From the NCBI RefSeq assembly GCF_900115785.1, contig NZ_FOYS01000002.1, positions 310,001 to 374,000 of the forward strand: a stretch of 64,000 nucleotides of DNA. Direction: 5' to 3'. Both the position numbers and the translations under genes were made by a program. This DNA comes from Halogeometricum limi (GTDB taxonomy: Archaea; Halobacteriota; Halobacteria; Halobacteriales; Haloferacaceae). Below are positions 53,261 to 61,229 of the stretch, one piece after another. The notes under the pieces were generated by a model. It was not told the DNA's origin, made no database searches, and saw only the letters and a program-made list of their open reading frames with translations. Within the stretch, counting starts at the first letter, position 1; each line of letters opens with the position of its first letter.

Positions 53261-54007
53261 GTGCAGTTCGTCGGGTACGACACGGCCGGTCCGGGACTCT
53301 TCCTCGCGAGCGACGGCGACGTCGAGTACGTCTCCGTCGAACCGGGCGACCGGTTGCGGTACACGCTCGGCGACCGTCACTGCGCGGGCGTCGTCGTCGA
53401 CGACGAACACCGCGCGTGCGGGGCCGAGACGGTCCCCTACTGCCGTGACCACCGCTCGACGTGGGTGTGCGCGAAGTGTACGGGCACCTGTCTCAAAGAC
53501 GAGATGGACTGTCACGACCCGCACGCCGTCTACCTCGCGGCGTTCGCTCCCGACGTGTTCAAAGTCGGCGTGACGAAGGAGTGGCGACTGGAGACGCGCC
53601 TGCGCGAACAGGGCGCCGACAGGGGCGCGCACCTCGAAACTGTCGCCAACGGCCGCATCGCCCGCGAGAGAGAGGCCGGTCTGGCCGAGTCGATACCCGA
53701 CCGAGTCCGCGTCCCGACGAAGCGCGCGGGCCTCCACCGCGACGTCGACGACGACGCGTGGGAGTCGCTCTGTGCTGCGTTCGACGTGCGAGCGCGGTTC
53801 GACTTCGACTACGGCCTCGGACTGGAGTCGCAACCGGTGGACGAGCGAATCGCCACCGGCGTCGTGCGCGGCGTCCAAGGGCGACTCCTCGTCTTGGACC
53901 ACGCCGGAAGCACGTACGCCGTTGATTTGCGCGACTTGGTCGGCCACGAGGTGACCGCCGAAGCGACGACGCGCGACGTGCAGTCGAGCCTCGGCGCGTG
54001 GGGATAA
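53261..54007 (+). CDS. DUF2797 family protein with Cys-rich N-terminus
   Basis: 248 aa with a GTG start at 53261 (QFVGYDTAGPGLFL). A TTTTA box is centred 26 nt upstream, so it is leaderless; the 42-residue in-frame extension overlaps the zinc gene and is rejected. Paired cysteines (HCAGV, ACGAE, YCRDH, VCAKCTGTCLKDEMDC) suggest zinc binding. The segment AVYLAAFAPDVFKVGVTKEW resembles a GIY-YIG-like core. No function is established to my knowledge. Confidence 0.88.
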   Translation: MQFVGYDTAGPGLFLASDGDVEYVSVEPGDRLRYTLGDRHCAGVVVDDEHRACGAETVPYCRDHRSTWVCAKCTGTCLKDEMDCHDPHAVYLAAFAPDVFKVGVTKEWRLETRLREQGADRGAHLETVANGRIAREREAGLAESIPDRVRVPTKRAGLHRDVDDDAWESLCAAFDVRARFDFDYGLGLESQPVDERIATGVVRGVQGRLLVLDHAGSTYAVDLRDLVGHEVTAEATTRDVQSSLGAWG

Positions 54008-54059
54008 CGTCACTCGCTCGACCAACAGTCCTTTGCGGCCTGGCCGTCAACGGTGAGCC

Positions 54060-54491
54060 ATGTCCGAAGAGCCGGACGAACCCACCGACGACCCGGCCGC
54101 AGACGCCGGTGAAGACGCGAGTGACGACGAGGAGATGTCCTTCCGCGAGCGAGTCGAAGAGATTCGCAAGCGCCGCGAGGAGGAACGCGAAGAGGGTGAC
54201 CAGCCGTCGCCCGAGGAGATGATGGGCGGCGGCGGTCCGGGCGGCCCCGGCGGCGCGGGCGGTAACCCCTTCGCGCAGATGATGAGCGGGATGATGGGCG
54301 GCGGTGGCGGCCCCGGGATGGGCGGCGGCATGGGCGGCCCGCCGGGCGCGCGCGGCGAGTCCCGCGAATCGGAGTCGGCCGGCAACGAGGAACTCGTCCG
54401 AGAGGTCCGCCAACTCCGCGACGAAGTCCGCGACGCGACTCGACAGCTTCAGCGCATCGCGCAGGCCGTCGAAGACCTGAACGACGACTGA
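54060..54491 (+). CDS. Gly/Met-rich haloarchaeal protein with flanking coiled coils
   Basis: 143 aa. It has an acidic start, a charged helix FRERVEEIRKRREEEREE (residues 27-44), and a low-complexity Gly/Met/Pro tract (about 53-97) with MMGGGG and FAQMMSGMMGGG. A C-terminal coiled coil has VREVRQLRDEVRDATRQLQR. It may self-associate. T6 at 54528-54533, just past the stop, is a candidate terminator lying over the end of the reverse gene. Confidence 0.75.
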   Translation: MSEEPDEPTDDPAADAGEDASDDEEMSFRERVEEIRKRREEEREEGDQPSPEEMMGGGGPGGPGGAGGNPFAQMMSGMMGGGGGPGMGGGMGGPPGARGESRESESAGNEELVREVRQLRDEVRDATRQLQRIAQAVEDLNDD

Positions 54492-54519
54492 GAACCGACG
54501 GAGCGGACCGCAGAGACGC

Positions 54520-55635
54520 TCAGTAGCTTTTTTCGGCGCACACCCGGTCGTACAGCGACGCGAGTTCGTCGATGGCGTGGTCGACGCTCACTTGGTCGCG
54601 CCGTTCGAGACACGACGCCGAGAGCACCTCGCGTTCGTCGAGGACGCGGCCGATGGCGTCGCGACAGGCGCTCAGGTCGCCGAGCGGGTAGTGATAGCCG
54701 GTGACGCCGTCGACGACGGTGTCCGAGAGCGCTCCCTCGTCGACGCCGACGACGGGCGTCCCGCAGGCGTTGGCTTCGAGCGCGACCAACCCCTGCGTCT
54801 CGACGGGACTCGGGAAGACGAACGCGTCGAGGACGCTGTAGAACGCCGCGAGTTCCTCGCGCGGGAGGAAGCCGAGGAAGTGCGCGTCCAGTCCCAACTC
54901 CGTCGCCAGCGACTCCAACTCCTCGCGGGCGGGGCCGTCGCCGCCGAGGACGAGCGACACGTCGAGTCCCTCGCTCGCCCGGAGGAACTCGTCGAGATTC
55001 TTCTCGAACCCGTGCCGACCGGTGTAGCCGACGAGCGGTCCGTCCGGGAGGTCGTACTTCTCGCGGAAGGCCGTCGCGTCGACGGGACCGAACCGTTCGA
55101 CGTCGATACCGTTCGACAGGACGGTTATCGGCGTCTCCACGCCGACGTCGTCGCGGAGGTGCTCGCGGGTGTCCGCACTCGGACAGATGACGGCGTCCGC
55201 GCGGCCGAAGAACCAGCGCTCGTACCGCTCGGACAACGCCTCGATTCGGCGCTCGACGGAGTCTCGGGTGGTGATGTAGTCCGCGTACTCTCCCGTCGGC
55301 GTGTGGTATGAAGCGACGAACGGGCGGTCCTCGCTCCGGGCGAGTCGCATCCCCGAGAGACCGAGGGCGAACGGCGTGTGCGCGTGGACGACGTCCACGT
55401 CTTCGACCCGACTCGGGACGCGCGGGACGCCGAGGCGGTAGCCGTCGTAGAACGGGAACGAGACGCTCCTGACGGGGTACTCGCCCTCGCCGGGCGTGTA
55501 GTCGTTCGTCCCGGGGAACACCACGTCCATCCGGCCGCCACGCTCTCGCCAGTAGTCCCGCCACGTCTGGACGGTGTAGGAGACGCCGTTGACCGTGGGG
55601 AGATACGTGTCCGTGAACGCTGCGACCGACTGCAT
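54520..55635 (-). CDS. Glycosyltransferase family 4 protein
   Basis: 371 aa from ATG 55635. GT-B fold: acceptor domain start AAFTDTYLPTVNGVSYTVQ, donor domain with VGYTGRHGFEKNLDEFL, LGGDGPAREELESLA and the E-x7-E-like PSPVETQGLVALEANACGTP. It probably transfers a hexose to a lipid or glycan. It lies 48 nt after the other GT4 gene, likely one transcript. Confidence 0.92.
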   Translation of the reverse strand: MQSVAAFTDTYLPTVNGVSYTVQTWRDYWRERGGRMDVVFPGTNDYTPGEGEYPVRSVSFPFYDGYRLGVPRVPSRVEDVDVVHAHTPFALGLSGMRLARSEDRPFVASYHTPTGEYADYITTRDSVERRIEALSERYERWFFGRADAVICPSADTREHLRDDVGVETPITVLSNGIDVERFGPVDATAFREKYDLPDGPLVGYTGRHGFEKNLDEFLRASEGLDVSLVLGGDGPAREELESLATELGLDAHFLGFLPREELAAFYSVLDAFVFPSPVETQGLVALEANACGTPVVGVDEGALSDTVVDGVTGYHYPLGDLSACRDAIGRVLDEREVLSASCLERRDQVSVDHAIDELASLYDRVCAEKSY

Positions 55636-55683
55636 GCGTTCTCGGGTGCGCGGGCGGCCCTCATAAACTGCCGTGACTCGCAT

Positions 55684-56766
55684 CTACGGGTCCGGAACGC
55701 GCCCGTCGAGGAGTGCCTCGTAGGTTGCTTCGAGTCGCTCGCCGACGCGGTCTAGGCTGTGCTCGGCGGCCGTCTCGCGGGCGTTCTCTCCGAGTCGCCG
55801 CCGGAGTTCCGGGTCGCGCGACAGCAAGTCGAGGGCGCGACGGAACTCCGCGTCGGTGTCGCACTTCAGGCAGTCGTGCCCGTGCGTGTAGAACTCCTCG
55901 AAGACGGGGATGTCGCGGAGGACGACGGCTTTTCCGCACGCCATCGCCTCCAAGACGGCGATGCCCTGGTTTTCGTTCTTGGTCGGGAAGAGGTAGACGT
56001 CCCCCGCCCCGAACGCCCCCCGAATGTCGTCTATCCAGCCCGTGAACGTGACGTTCGCCGGTGGGTTCGCCACCCACCGGTTCACCGTCCGCGAGGCGTG
56101 CGGGCCGGTGTCGTACGGGCCGAACCACGCGAAGTCGTAGTCGGTGGCTTCCGCGACTTCGCAGAACGTCGTGAGTCCCTTTCGCTCGAAGACGTTGCCG
56201 ACGGCGAAGACGACCATCCCCGAGAGGTCGTACTTCCGGCGGTACTCCTCGCGAAGCTCCTCGAACCCCGCGAGCGAGTCGGTGTCGACGCCGTTCGTCA
56301 TCGACCGAATCGGCGCGTCGACGGGGTACGACTCCAAGACGGACTTCGTGTACGCCGACGGACAGAGCACCAGGTCGGCCTGCGAGTAGAACCACTTGAG
56401 ATACCGCCCGAGGAAGGGAGCGACGGTGGTCGAACCGCGGAACGACTCGGCGAAATCCTCGCGGGTGACGTGCGAGTGGAGGACGAGCGGAATCCCGTTG
56501 GCCGTCGCGTGGCGGGCGACGGCGACGGACCCGGGGCCGACGAGGTTGCAGTGCGCGAGGTCGTAGTCGCGGAACGCGCCGCGTCCGACGGCGGCCGAGA
56601 GACTCCCCACGGCGGGGTGGCCGCCGCGCCACGGTGAGGTGACCACGTCGACGTCGGTGTGCGAGAGCGCCGCGCGTTGCTGGGCCGTCGCCGTCCCGAT
56701 ACCGCTTCGGTCGAGGTGCGATTCGAGTTCCAGATAGTTCAACGCGCGAATGCTCACTGTCGTCAC
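55684..56766 (-). CDS. Glycosyltransferase family 4 protein
   Basis: 360 aa with a GTG start at 56766, or 56757. MRALNYLE-type start after TTVSI, then HCNLVGPGSVAV, VFAVGNVFERKGL, the donor-site segment FPTKNENQGIAVLEAMACGK and a C-terminal helix. The organisation is that of archaeal GT4 enzymes acting in N-glycan or glycolipid synthesis. The pair of GT4 genes could build consecutive linkages. Confidence 0.9.
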   Translation of the reverse strand: MTTVSIRALNYLELESHLDRSGIGTATAQQRAALSHTDVDVVTSPWRGGHPAVGSLSAAVGRGAFRDYDLAHCNLVGPGSVAVARHATANGIPLVLHSHVTREDFAESFRGSTTVAPFLGRYLKWFYSQADLVLCPSAYTKSVLESYPVDAPIRSMTNGVDTDSLAGFEELREEYRRKYDLSGMVVFAVGNVFERKGLTTFCEVAEATDYDFAWFGPYDTGPHASRTVNRWVANPPANVTFTGWIDDIRGAFGAGDVYLFPTKNENQGIAVLEAMACGKAVVLRDIPVFEEFYTHGHDCLKCDTDAEFRRALDLLSRDPELRRRLGENARETAAEHSLDRVGERLEATYEALLDGRVPDP

Positions 56767-56886
56767 CGAGTTTCTCGGCGGGCGGTTTGACGCTACCGAC
56801 TCGGTGGCGTCTCCCGGCGGCATCTCGCGGCTGCGATCCGTCCGCGGAACGGAACGACTTTGCCCGACGGTCTCGGTCCAGAGAAC

Positions 56887-57162
56887 ATGAGTATCGCCGA
56901 AGAGCGCATCGAGCGTCTCCACGGACTCGCCCGAAAAGCGGCCGCAGAAGGCGAGTACGAGCGCTCTCGCGAGTACGTTCGGCTCGCTCGGCGCATCGCG
57001 GAGCGGAACCGCTGTGGCCTCCCGCGGTCGTTCCAACGTTCGACGTGCGACACCTGCGACGTCTACCTCCGTCCGGGGCGGAACGCCCGCGTCCGCGTCC
57101 ACCGGGGCCGCGTCATCGTGCGCTGTGACTGCGGCGAGACGAAGCGCTACCCGTTCGACTGA
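56887..57162 (+). CDS. rnp4: Ribonuclease P protein component 4 (Rpp21/Rpr2)
   Basis: 91 aa from ATG 56887. Helical N-terminus IERLHGLARKAAAEG, then the zinc ribbon CDTCDVYLRPGRNARVR and CDCGETKRYPF. It binds zinc and pairs with Rpp29 in archaeal RNase P for 5' tRNA processing. Confidence 0.95.
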   Translation: MSIAEERIERLHGLARKAAAEGEYERSREYVRLARRIAERNRCGLPRSFQRSTCDTCDVYLRPGRNARVRVHRGRVIVRCDCGETKRYPFD

Positions 57163-57242
57163 GGACGGCCGGCGTTCGCTCCCGCGTCTCGACGCTCGGA
57201 GTAATCCTCAACGTTGAAATCGCTCGACCCACACAGACACGT

Positions 57243-57491
57243 ATGAGCAATCAAGACCTCCGGAAAGAGGCACACGACTTGGACGTGACCGTCTGGGTCG
57301 GCAAGAGCGGAATCGGCGCCGTCGAGGAGGAACTCTCGGACCAACTGAGAGAGCGAAACCTCGTGAAGATCAAGTTCCTGCGGTCGGCCCGCGCCGGAAC
57401 CAGCGTCGAAGAACTCTGCGCGGAACTCGCCGAGCGAGTGAACGCCGAGGTAGTCGAGACGCGGGGTAACACCGGAGTCGTGCACCGATGA
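57243..57491 (+). CDS. CRM/YhbY-type RNA-binding protein
   Basis: 82 aa with the CRM signature VWVGKSGIGAVEEELSDQL and basic RSARAGTSVEELC. CRM proteins bind structured RNA such as rRNA. It follows rnp4 by 80 nt and overlaps mscS by 4 nt, forming a likely RNA-and-membrane operon. Confidence 0.93.
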   Translation: MSNQDLRKEAHDLDVTVWVGKSGIGAVEEELSDQLRERNLVKIKFLRSARAGTSVEELCAELAERVNAEVVETRGNTGVVHR

Positions 57492-58411
57492 GCAGGGGAC
57501 TGGTGCTTCTCCAGCAGAGCGAGGGCTCGGGGTTGTTCGACGCTATCGGGAAGTTCCTGACGGGAGTCGGCGTCCCGGCCGAGGTGGCCGAACCGTTCGC
57601 GCGCGTCCTCGCGTTCGTTCTCGCGTTCGTCGCCGTCTACTTCCTCGGACGACTCGCGCTGTTCCCCGTCGTCAACCGAGTCATGGACGGCCGCGGACTC
57701 GAACCCCACGCGCAGAAACCGCTGCGACGTCTCCTCGGCGTTGTCGTCGTCTTCGTCGCCCTCACTGTGGCGTTCGGGGCGGCGGGACTCCCGAACTTCC
57801 TGCAGTCGCTCGCGACCATCGCGGCGGCGGCGACGCTCGCAATCGGCTTCGCGATGCAGGACGTGCTTCAGAACTTCGTCGCGGGCATCTTCATCTACAC
57901 GGACAAGCCGTTCCGCATCGGCGACTGGATAGAGTGGGACGGCAACTCCGGCATCGTCGAAGACATCAGCTTCCGCGTCTCGCGCGTCCGGACGTTCGAC
58001 AACGAACTCCTGACCGTGCCGAACTCGCAACTGACCGACGGCGTCATCAAGAACCCCGTCGCGAAGGACACCCTGCGACTGCAGGTGCCGTTCGGCATCG
58101 GCTACGACGACGACATCGAGGCGGCAACGGACATTATCGTCGAAGAGGCGGAGTCGCACCCGGACATCTTAGCCGACCCCGGCCCGACGGTCCGACTGAC
58201 CGAACTTGGCGACTCCTCCGTCGTCCTCAACTCGCGGTTCTGGATAGCGAACCCGAGTCGCGCCGACTTCGTGAAGACGAAAGCCGACTACGTGAAGAAC
58301 GTCAAACGGCGGTTCGACGCGCAGGACATCAACATCCCGTACCCGAACCGAACCCTCAGCGGCGAACTCACCGTCGCCGGAGTACGAGAGGTCTCACCGT
58401 CTGACGACTGA
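57488..58411 (+). CDS. Small-conductance mechanosensitive channel (MscS family)
   Basis: 307 aa, ATG 57488 within the CRM gene end. Three membrane helices lie about 30-55, 72-95 and 105-130. The pore helix pattern is SLATIAAAATLAIGFAMQDV, followed by VAGIFIYTDKPFRIGDWIEW, where the beta domain starts. The C-terminal vestibule domain has VKTKADYVKNVKRRFD. It should release osmolytes on hypo-osmotic shock. Confidence 0.95.
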   Translation: MSRGLVLLQQSEGSGLFDAIGKFLTGVGVPAEVAEPFARVLAFVLAFVAVYFLGRLALFPVVNRVMDGRGLEPHAQKPLRRLLGVVVVFVALTVAFGAAGLPNFLQSLATIAAAATLAIGFAMQDVLQNFVAGIFIYTDKPFRIGDWIEWDGNSGIVEDISFRVSRVRTFDNELLTVPNSQLTDGVIKNPVAKDTLRLQVPFGIGYDDDIEAATDIIVEEAESHPDILADPGPTVRLTELGDSSVVLNSRFWIANPSRADFVKTKADYVKNVKRRFDAQDINIPYPNRTLSGELTVAGVREVSPSDD

Positions 58412-58434
58412 AGCGCCGCGCTCGCGCTTTCTTC

Positions 58435-59241
58435 TCACAGTTCGATACGTTCGACGAGTTGGTCGTCTGCCTTCGTGTTGACCGCGATAATGCGGATGTA
58501 GTCTTCCAGCAGTGATTTGTGGAGCTTCGCCTTCAGGAGGTTGTCTACCTGATAGACACCCGCGGCGTTGACCATCTCAATCTCGACCAGAACGGGTTTG
58601 CTGTCTCCCGGTTTCAGCGCCACGCTGTCTATCGCCTGACTGGAGAGCGTGTTGATTCCCCGGCCGCCTTTCTCGTAGGGGATACGCGACCGGCCGCGCT
58701 CCATGTCGAGTGCGTCCGAGACGCGGATGACGCCCGCCTCGGTCGTCAGGGGGTCCTCCTCGGTGTGGTGACAGAGGATGGCGTGGAGCACTTCCGCCTT
58801 CATGCGGACGACTTCGGGCGTCTCGTAGAAGCGCGGGAGGAACCGGTCTAACAGGTCCGCGGCCAGCGGAATCGAGTAGTAGGCGTGCTCGTCGCGGTGG
58901 ACGATGTGCCCGATGTCGTGGAGCGTCGCCGCGAGTGCGACGATGACCGCTTCGTCCGCCTCTTCGAGACCCTGTTGGGCGGCGCCGTTGAACTCGACGC
59001 CGCCCTCTTTCAACAGGTCGTACAGACGGAGCGCGCGGTTGCGAACGATTTCGATGTGCTTCTCGCCGTGGTCGTTGTAGCCCTTCCGCGTGACGGCGTT
59101 GACGTTCTGTGCCTTGAGATACGTCCGCACCTCGGGGTCAGAGAGGAGTTCCGGCAGAATCTCGTTGAGTTTCTCGTCCGGAAAACTGTGGTCCGCGTCG
59201 GGGTCGTACTTTCGACCGCCGTTGTCGGTTACGTCAGCCAT
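58435..59241 (-). CDS. HD-domain phosphohydrolase
   Basis: 268 aa from ATG 59241. The HD motif includes HGEKHIEIVRNRA (first His), LAATLHDIGHIVHRDEH (HD pair) and LCHHTEED. The C-terminal domain has VLVEIEMVNAAGVYQVDNLL. The family hydrolyses nucleotides or phosphoesters using divalent metals; substrate unknown. Longer in-frame sequence upstream enters the peroxiredoxin gene. Confidence 0.9.
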   Translation of the reverse strand: MADVTDNGGRKYDPDADHSFPDEKLNEILPELLSDPEVRTYLKAQNVNAVTRKGYNDHGEKHIEIVRNRALRLYDLLKEGGVEFNGAAQQGLEEADEAVIVALAATLHDIGHIVHRDEHAYYSIPLAADLLDRFLPRFYETPEVVRMKAEVLHAILCHHTEEDPLTTEAGVIRVSDALDMERGRSRIPYEKGGRGINTLSSQAIDSVALKPGDSKPVLVEIEMVNAAGVYQVDNLLKAKLHKSLLEDYIRIIAVNTKADDQLVERIEL

Positions 59242-59300
59242 TCCGTCGCGTAGTACGCCCGGGAGGTGAAAGTACCTCCGGTCGTGGCAGGGGCGACGTG

Positions 59301-59798
59301 TCAGATGCGCGCGGAGTCGGACGCGGACGCCGCGGCGGCCGCCTCGGCCACTTCGTCGTAGTCGGGTTCCGCGCTCGGGTCGTCGCTCACCCACCGGTAC
59401 GTCACCGTTCCGTCGGCGTCCACGACGAACACCGCGCGCTTGGCCACGTCGCGAACGCCCGCCGACGTGAAGTCCATCGCCACGTCGTAGTCGTGGACGA
59501 GTTCGCGGTTCGTGTCGCTCAGCAGCGCGAAGTTCAGGTCGTTCTGCCGACGGAACTCGTTGAGCGTGAACGGCGTGTCGATGCTGACTCCGTACACCGT
59601 CGCGTCTATCTCCTCGAAGTTCGCCATCCGGTCGCGGAACGTGCACATCTCTGTCGTACAGGTGCTCGTGAACGCGGCGGGGAAGAACGCGAGGACGAGT
59701 GGTGCGTCGTCGAGGTTCTCCGACAGCGTGAACGTCTCGACGGAACCGTCTGCGAGCGGTACGGTGAAATCCGGGGCTTCGTCGCCAACGTCGACCAT
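59301..59798 (-). CDS. Peroxiredoxin (AhpC/TSA, Bcp-like)
   Basis: 165 aa from ATG 59798. VGDEAPDFTVPLADG start, peroxidatic Cys in FFPAAFTSTCTTEMCTFRD, then the thioredoxin-fold end VFVVDADGTVTYRWV. The second Cys five residues on could be resolving. It reduces hydroperoxides. Single-gene unit before doxX. Confidence 0.94.
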   Translation of the reverse strand: MVDVGDEAPDFTVPLADGSVETFTLSENLDDAPLVLAFFPAAFTSTCTTEMCTFRDRMANFEEIDATVYGVSIDTPFTLNEFRRQNDLNFALLSDTNRELVHDYDVAMDFTSAGVRDVAKRAVFVVDADGTVTYRWVSDDPSAEPDYDEVAEAAAAASASDSARI

Positions 59799-59841
59799 AG
59801 CGGGTCGTAGGAGGAGAGTCGGTTGAAGCTTACTGTACGCC

Positions 59842-60225
59842 TCAGTTCTCGCCGCGTTCGCGAATCGCAACGGCGAAGGCGGCGGCGGCACCGACGAACG
59901 ACGCGTTGCGCACGAAGGCGTCGAACTCGTCGTCTCGCTGGTCGCCCTCCATGTTCCAGAAGTCGTGCATCTGCGGCGTCACGCCGAGGAGGAACGCCGC
60001 GATGCCGGCGACGCCGAGGAGGGGCGCGAGGCCGACGGCGAGAAGCACGCCACCGACCAAGAGCATCGCACTCGCCGCGGGGACGAGGACGTTGGGGAAC
60101 GGGACACCGACGCTGTCGGCGTAGCCCACCATGTCGTCGATATTCGAGAGGTTGTCGTAGCCGTCGCGGGCGAACTTCGCACCGAACGCCACTCGCGCGA
60201 CGACGAGTAGGAGGCGGTTAATCAT
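59842..60225 (-). CDS. DoxX family membrane protein
   Basis: 127 aa, ATG 60225. Four membrane helices (about 4-20, 42-62, 64-84, 104-122) with the N-terminal ARVAFGAKFARDGYDNL pattern. DoxX members associate with quinone or thiol redox systems, but the exact role is unknown. Confidence 0.88.
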   Translation of the reverse strand: MINRLLLVVARVAFGAKFARDGYDNLSNIDDMVGYADSVGVPFPNVLVPAASAMLLVGGVLLAVGLAPLLGVAGIAAFLLGVTPQMHDFWNMEGDQRDDEFDAFVRNASFVGAAAAFAVAIRERGEN

Positions 60226-60340
60226 ACAGTCGAGTACAGGGCGAGACGAGGATAATGTCTGACGGCCCCGGCGGGCGCCACTGGTTTCACCATCGTTGAC
60301 ACGACGTTCGGCGTCCCGCGGAAAATCACGGGGTGTACGC

Positions 60341-60354
60341 TCTCTCTAGAGAGA
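60341..60354. repeat. Perfect 14-bp palindrome in tatA upstream region
   Basis: TCTCTCTAGAGAGA, alone in a 281-bp spacer otherwise without genes, about 118 nt upstream of doxX and about 130 nt before the tatA promoter. It could be an operator or a chance repeat. It contains CTAG, which is rare in haloarchaea. Confidence 0.6.
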
Positions 60355-60506
60355 CATTGTGTGAAGCGTGTTTGTTTCGCTCCGAGAGTCGCGCAGCGGC
60401 CCGAAGAAGGCCGATACGCTGACGTGAGACGGTCGAAGTGCGCACCCGTGCGACACCGTGAAATGCAAAAAGCCTATAGTCGCGAGTAGGTTAGGGCCAG
60501 TTAGCG

Positions 60507-60770
60507 ATGTTCCAGACGATAACCCCCCTGTTCCCAGGGATTCCGGGTGGGCCGGAGCTTCTCATCGTCCTGCTCGTCCTCGTGTTGCTGTTCGGGGCGA
60601 ACAAGATTCCGAAGCTCGCTCGGTCCACGGGTCAGGCCATGGGCGAGTTCAAGCGCGGGCGCAGCGAGATCGAAGAAGAACTGCAGCAGATGGGGCAAGA
60701 CGACACCGACGACGACGAAGAGGACGAGGAGACGGCGAAGTCCACGACCACGTCTTCGGAGACGAACTGA
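60507..60770 (+). CDS. tatA: Twin-arginine translocase subunit TatA
   Basis: 87 aa. Short periplasmic start, one membrane helix (ELLIVLLVLVLLFGANKIP, about 17-35) with the FGANKIPKLARSTGQAMGEF hinge, then an amphipathic helix and acidic Asp/Glu/Thr tail. Tat is the main export route in haloarchaea, and several Tat substrates occur in this window. A CCTATAG box near 60470 precedes the ATG by about 35 nt. Confidence 0.95.
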   Translation: MFQTITPLFPGIPGGPELLIVLLVLVLLFGANKIPKLARSTGQAMGEFKRGRSEIEEELQQMGQDDTDDDEEDEETAKSTTTSSETN

Positions 60771-60807
60771 GCGGTCTTCTTCCTCCAGCTTTCTCGAAAA
60801 CAGACGA

Positions 60808-60814
60808 CATATAG
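60808..60814 (+). promoter_or_regulatory. TATA box of tRNA-Arg
   Basis: ATATAG is centred about 26 nt before the mature 5' end of the tRNA. Confidence 0.6.
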
Positions 60815-60837
60815 TGGTCGCTCTCGTACGGTCGACG

Positions 60838-60910
60838 GAACGTGTGGCCTAGTGGATAGGGCGAGAGGTTCCTAACCTCTCGATCGCGGGTTCGAATCCC
60901 GCCACGTTCG
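60838..60910 (+). tRNA. tRNA-Arg (anticodon CCU)
   Basis: The acceptor stem GAACGTG pairs with CACGTTC, discriminator G at 60910. The D arm is GCCT/GGGC, the anticodon arm AGAGG-TTCCTAA-CCTCT gives CCU, and the T arm is GCGGG-TTCGAAT-CCCGC. CCA is not encoded. No intron. It reads AGG codons. Confidence 0.96.
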
Positions 60911-61082
60911 TCTTCGGCGACCGACGGAGTAGCCCCACCCGCGGGCGTCGTCCGGCCACCCTGAACCGACAGCGCTCGGGTTGCGATTCAAGTAATTAAC
61001 AACCTACTAAACGTCGGTGTAAGAGTTGTCTCGACGACATGAAAATCCGTATTCGCAGAATTACTAGCTCGCACGGATTTCG

Positions 61083-61149
61083 TGAGAGATAGTTCTCATC
61101 AGGCCCAGATATCCCGAATATTTTCACCGACATGTCCGATTCTGTCGGA
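61083..61149. repeat. Cluster of inverted repeats in AT-rich spacer
   Basis: TGAGA-N6-TCTCA (61083-61098) and TCCGA-N5-TCGGA (61135-61149) follow an AAATCCGT...ACGGATTT pair (61043-61050, 61073-61080). They lie in the 319-bp gap between tRNA-Arg and the pilus ATPase, which is visibly AT-richer than the flanks. No ORF in it is convincing. Confidence 0.65.
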
Positions 61150-61229
61150 TATATCGCTCGGAGTGGTTCGTTAAACAGGCCGTTAAATCCCCAGAAGCCT
61201 TTTTGATGCGGGGCGACCACCGAGGAACA

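Noticed and set aside
60226-60506. Insertion sequence or small gene around the 14-bp palindrome
   Set aside because: No transposase fragment, no target duplication and no frame with plausible composition.
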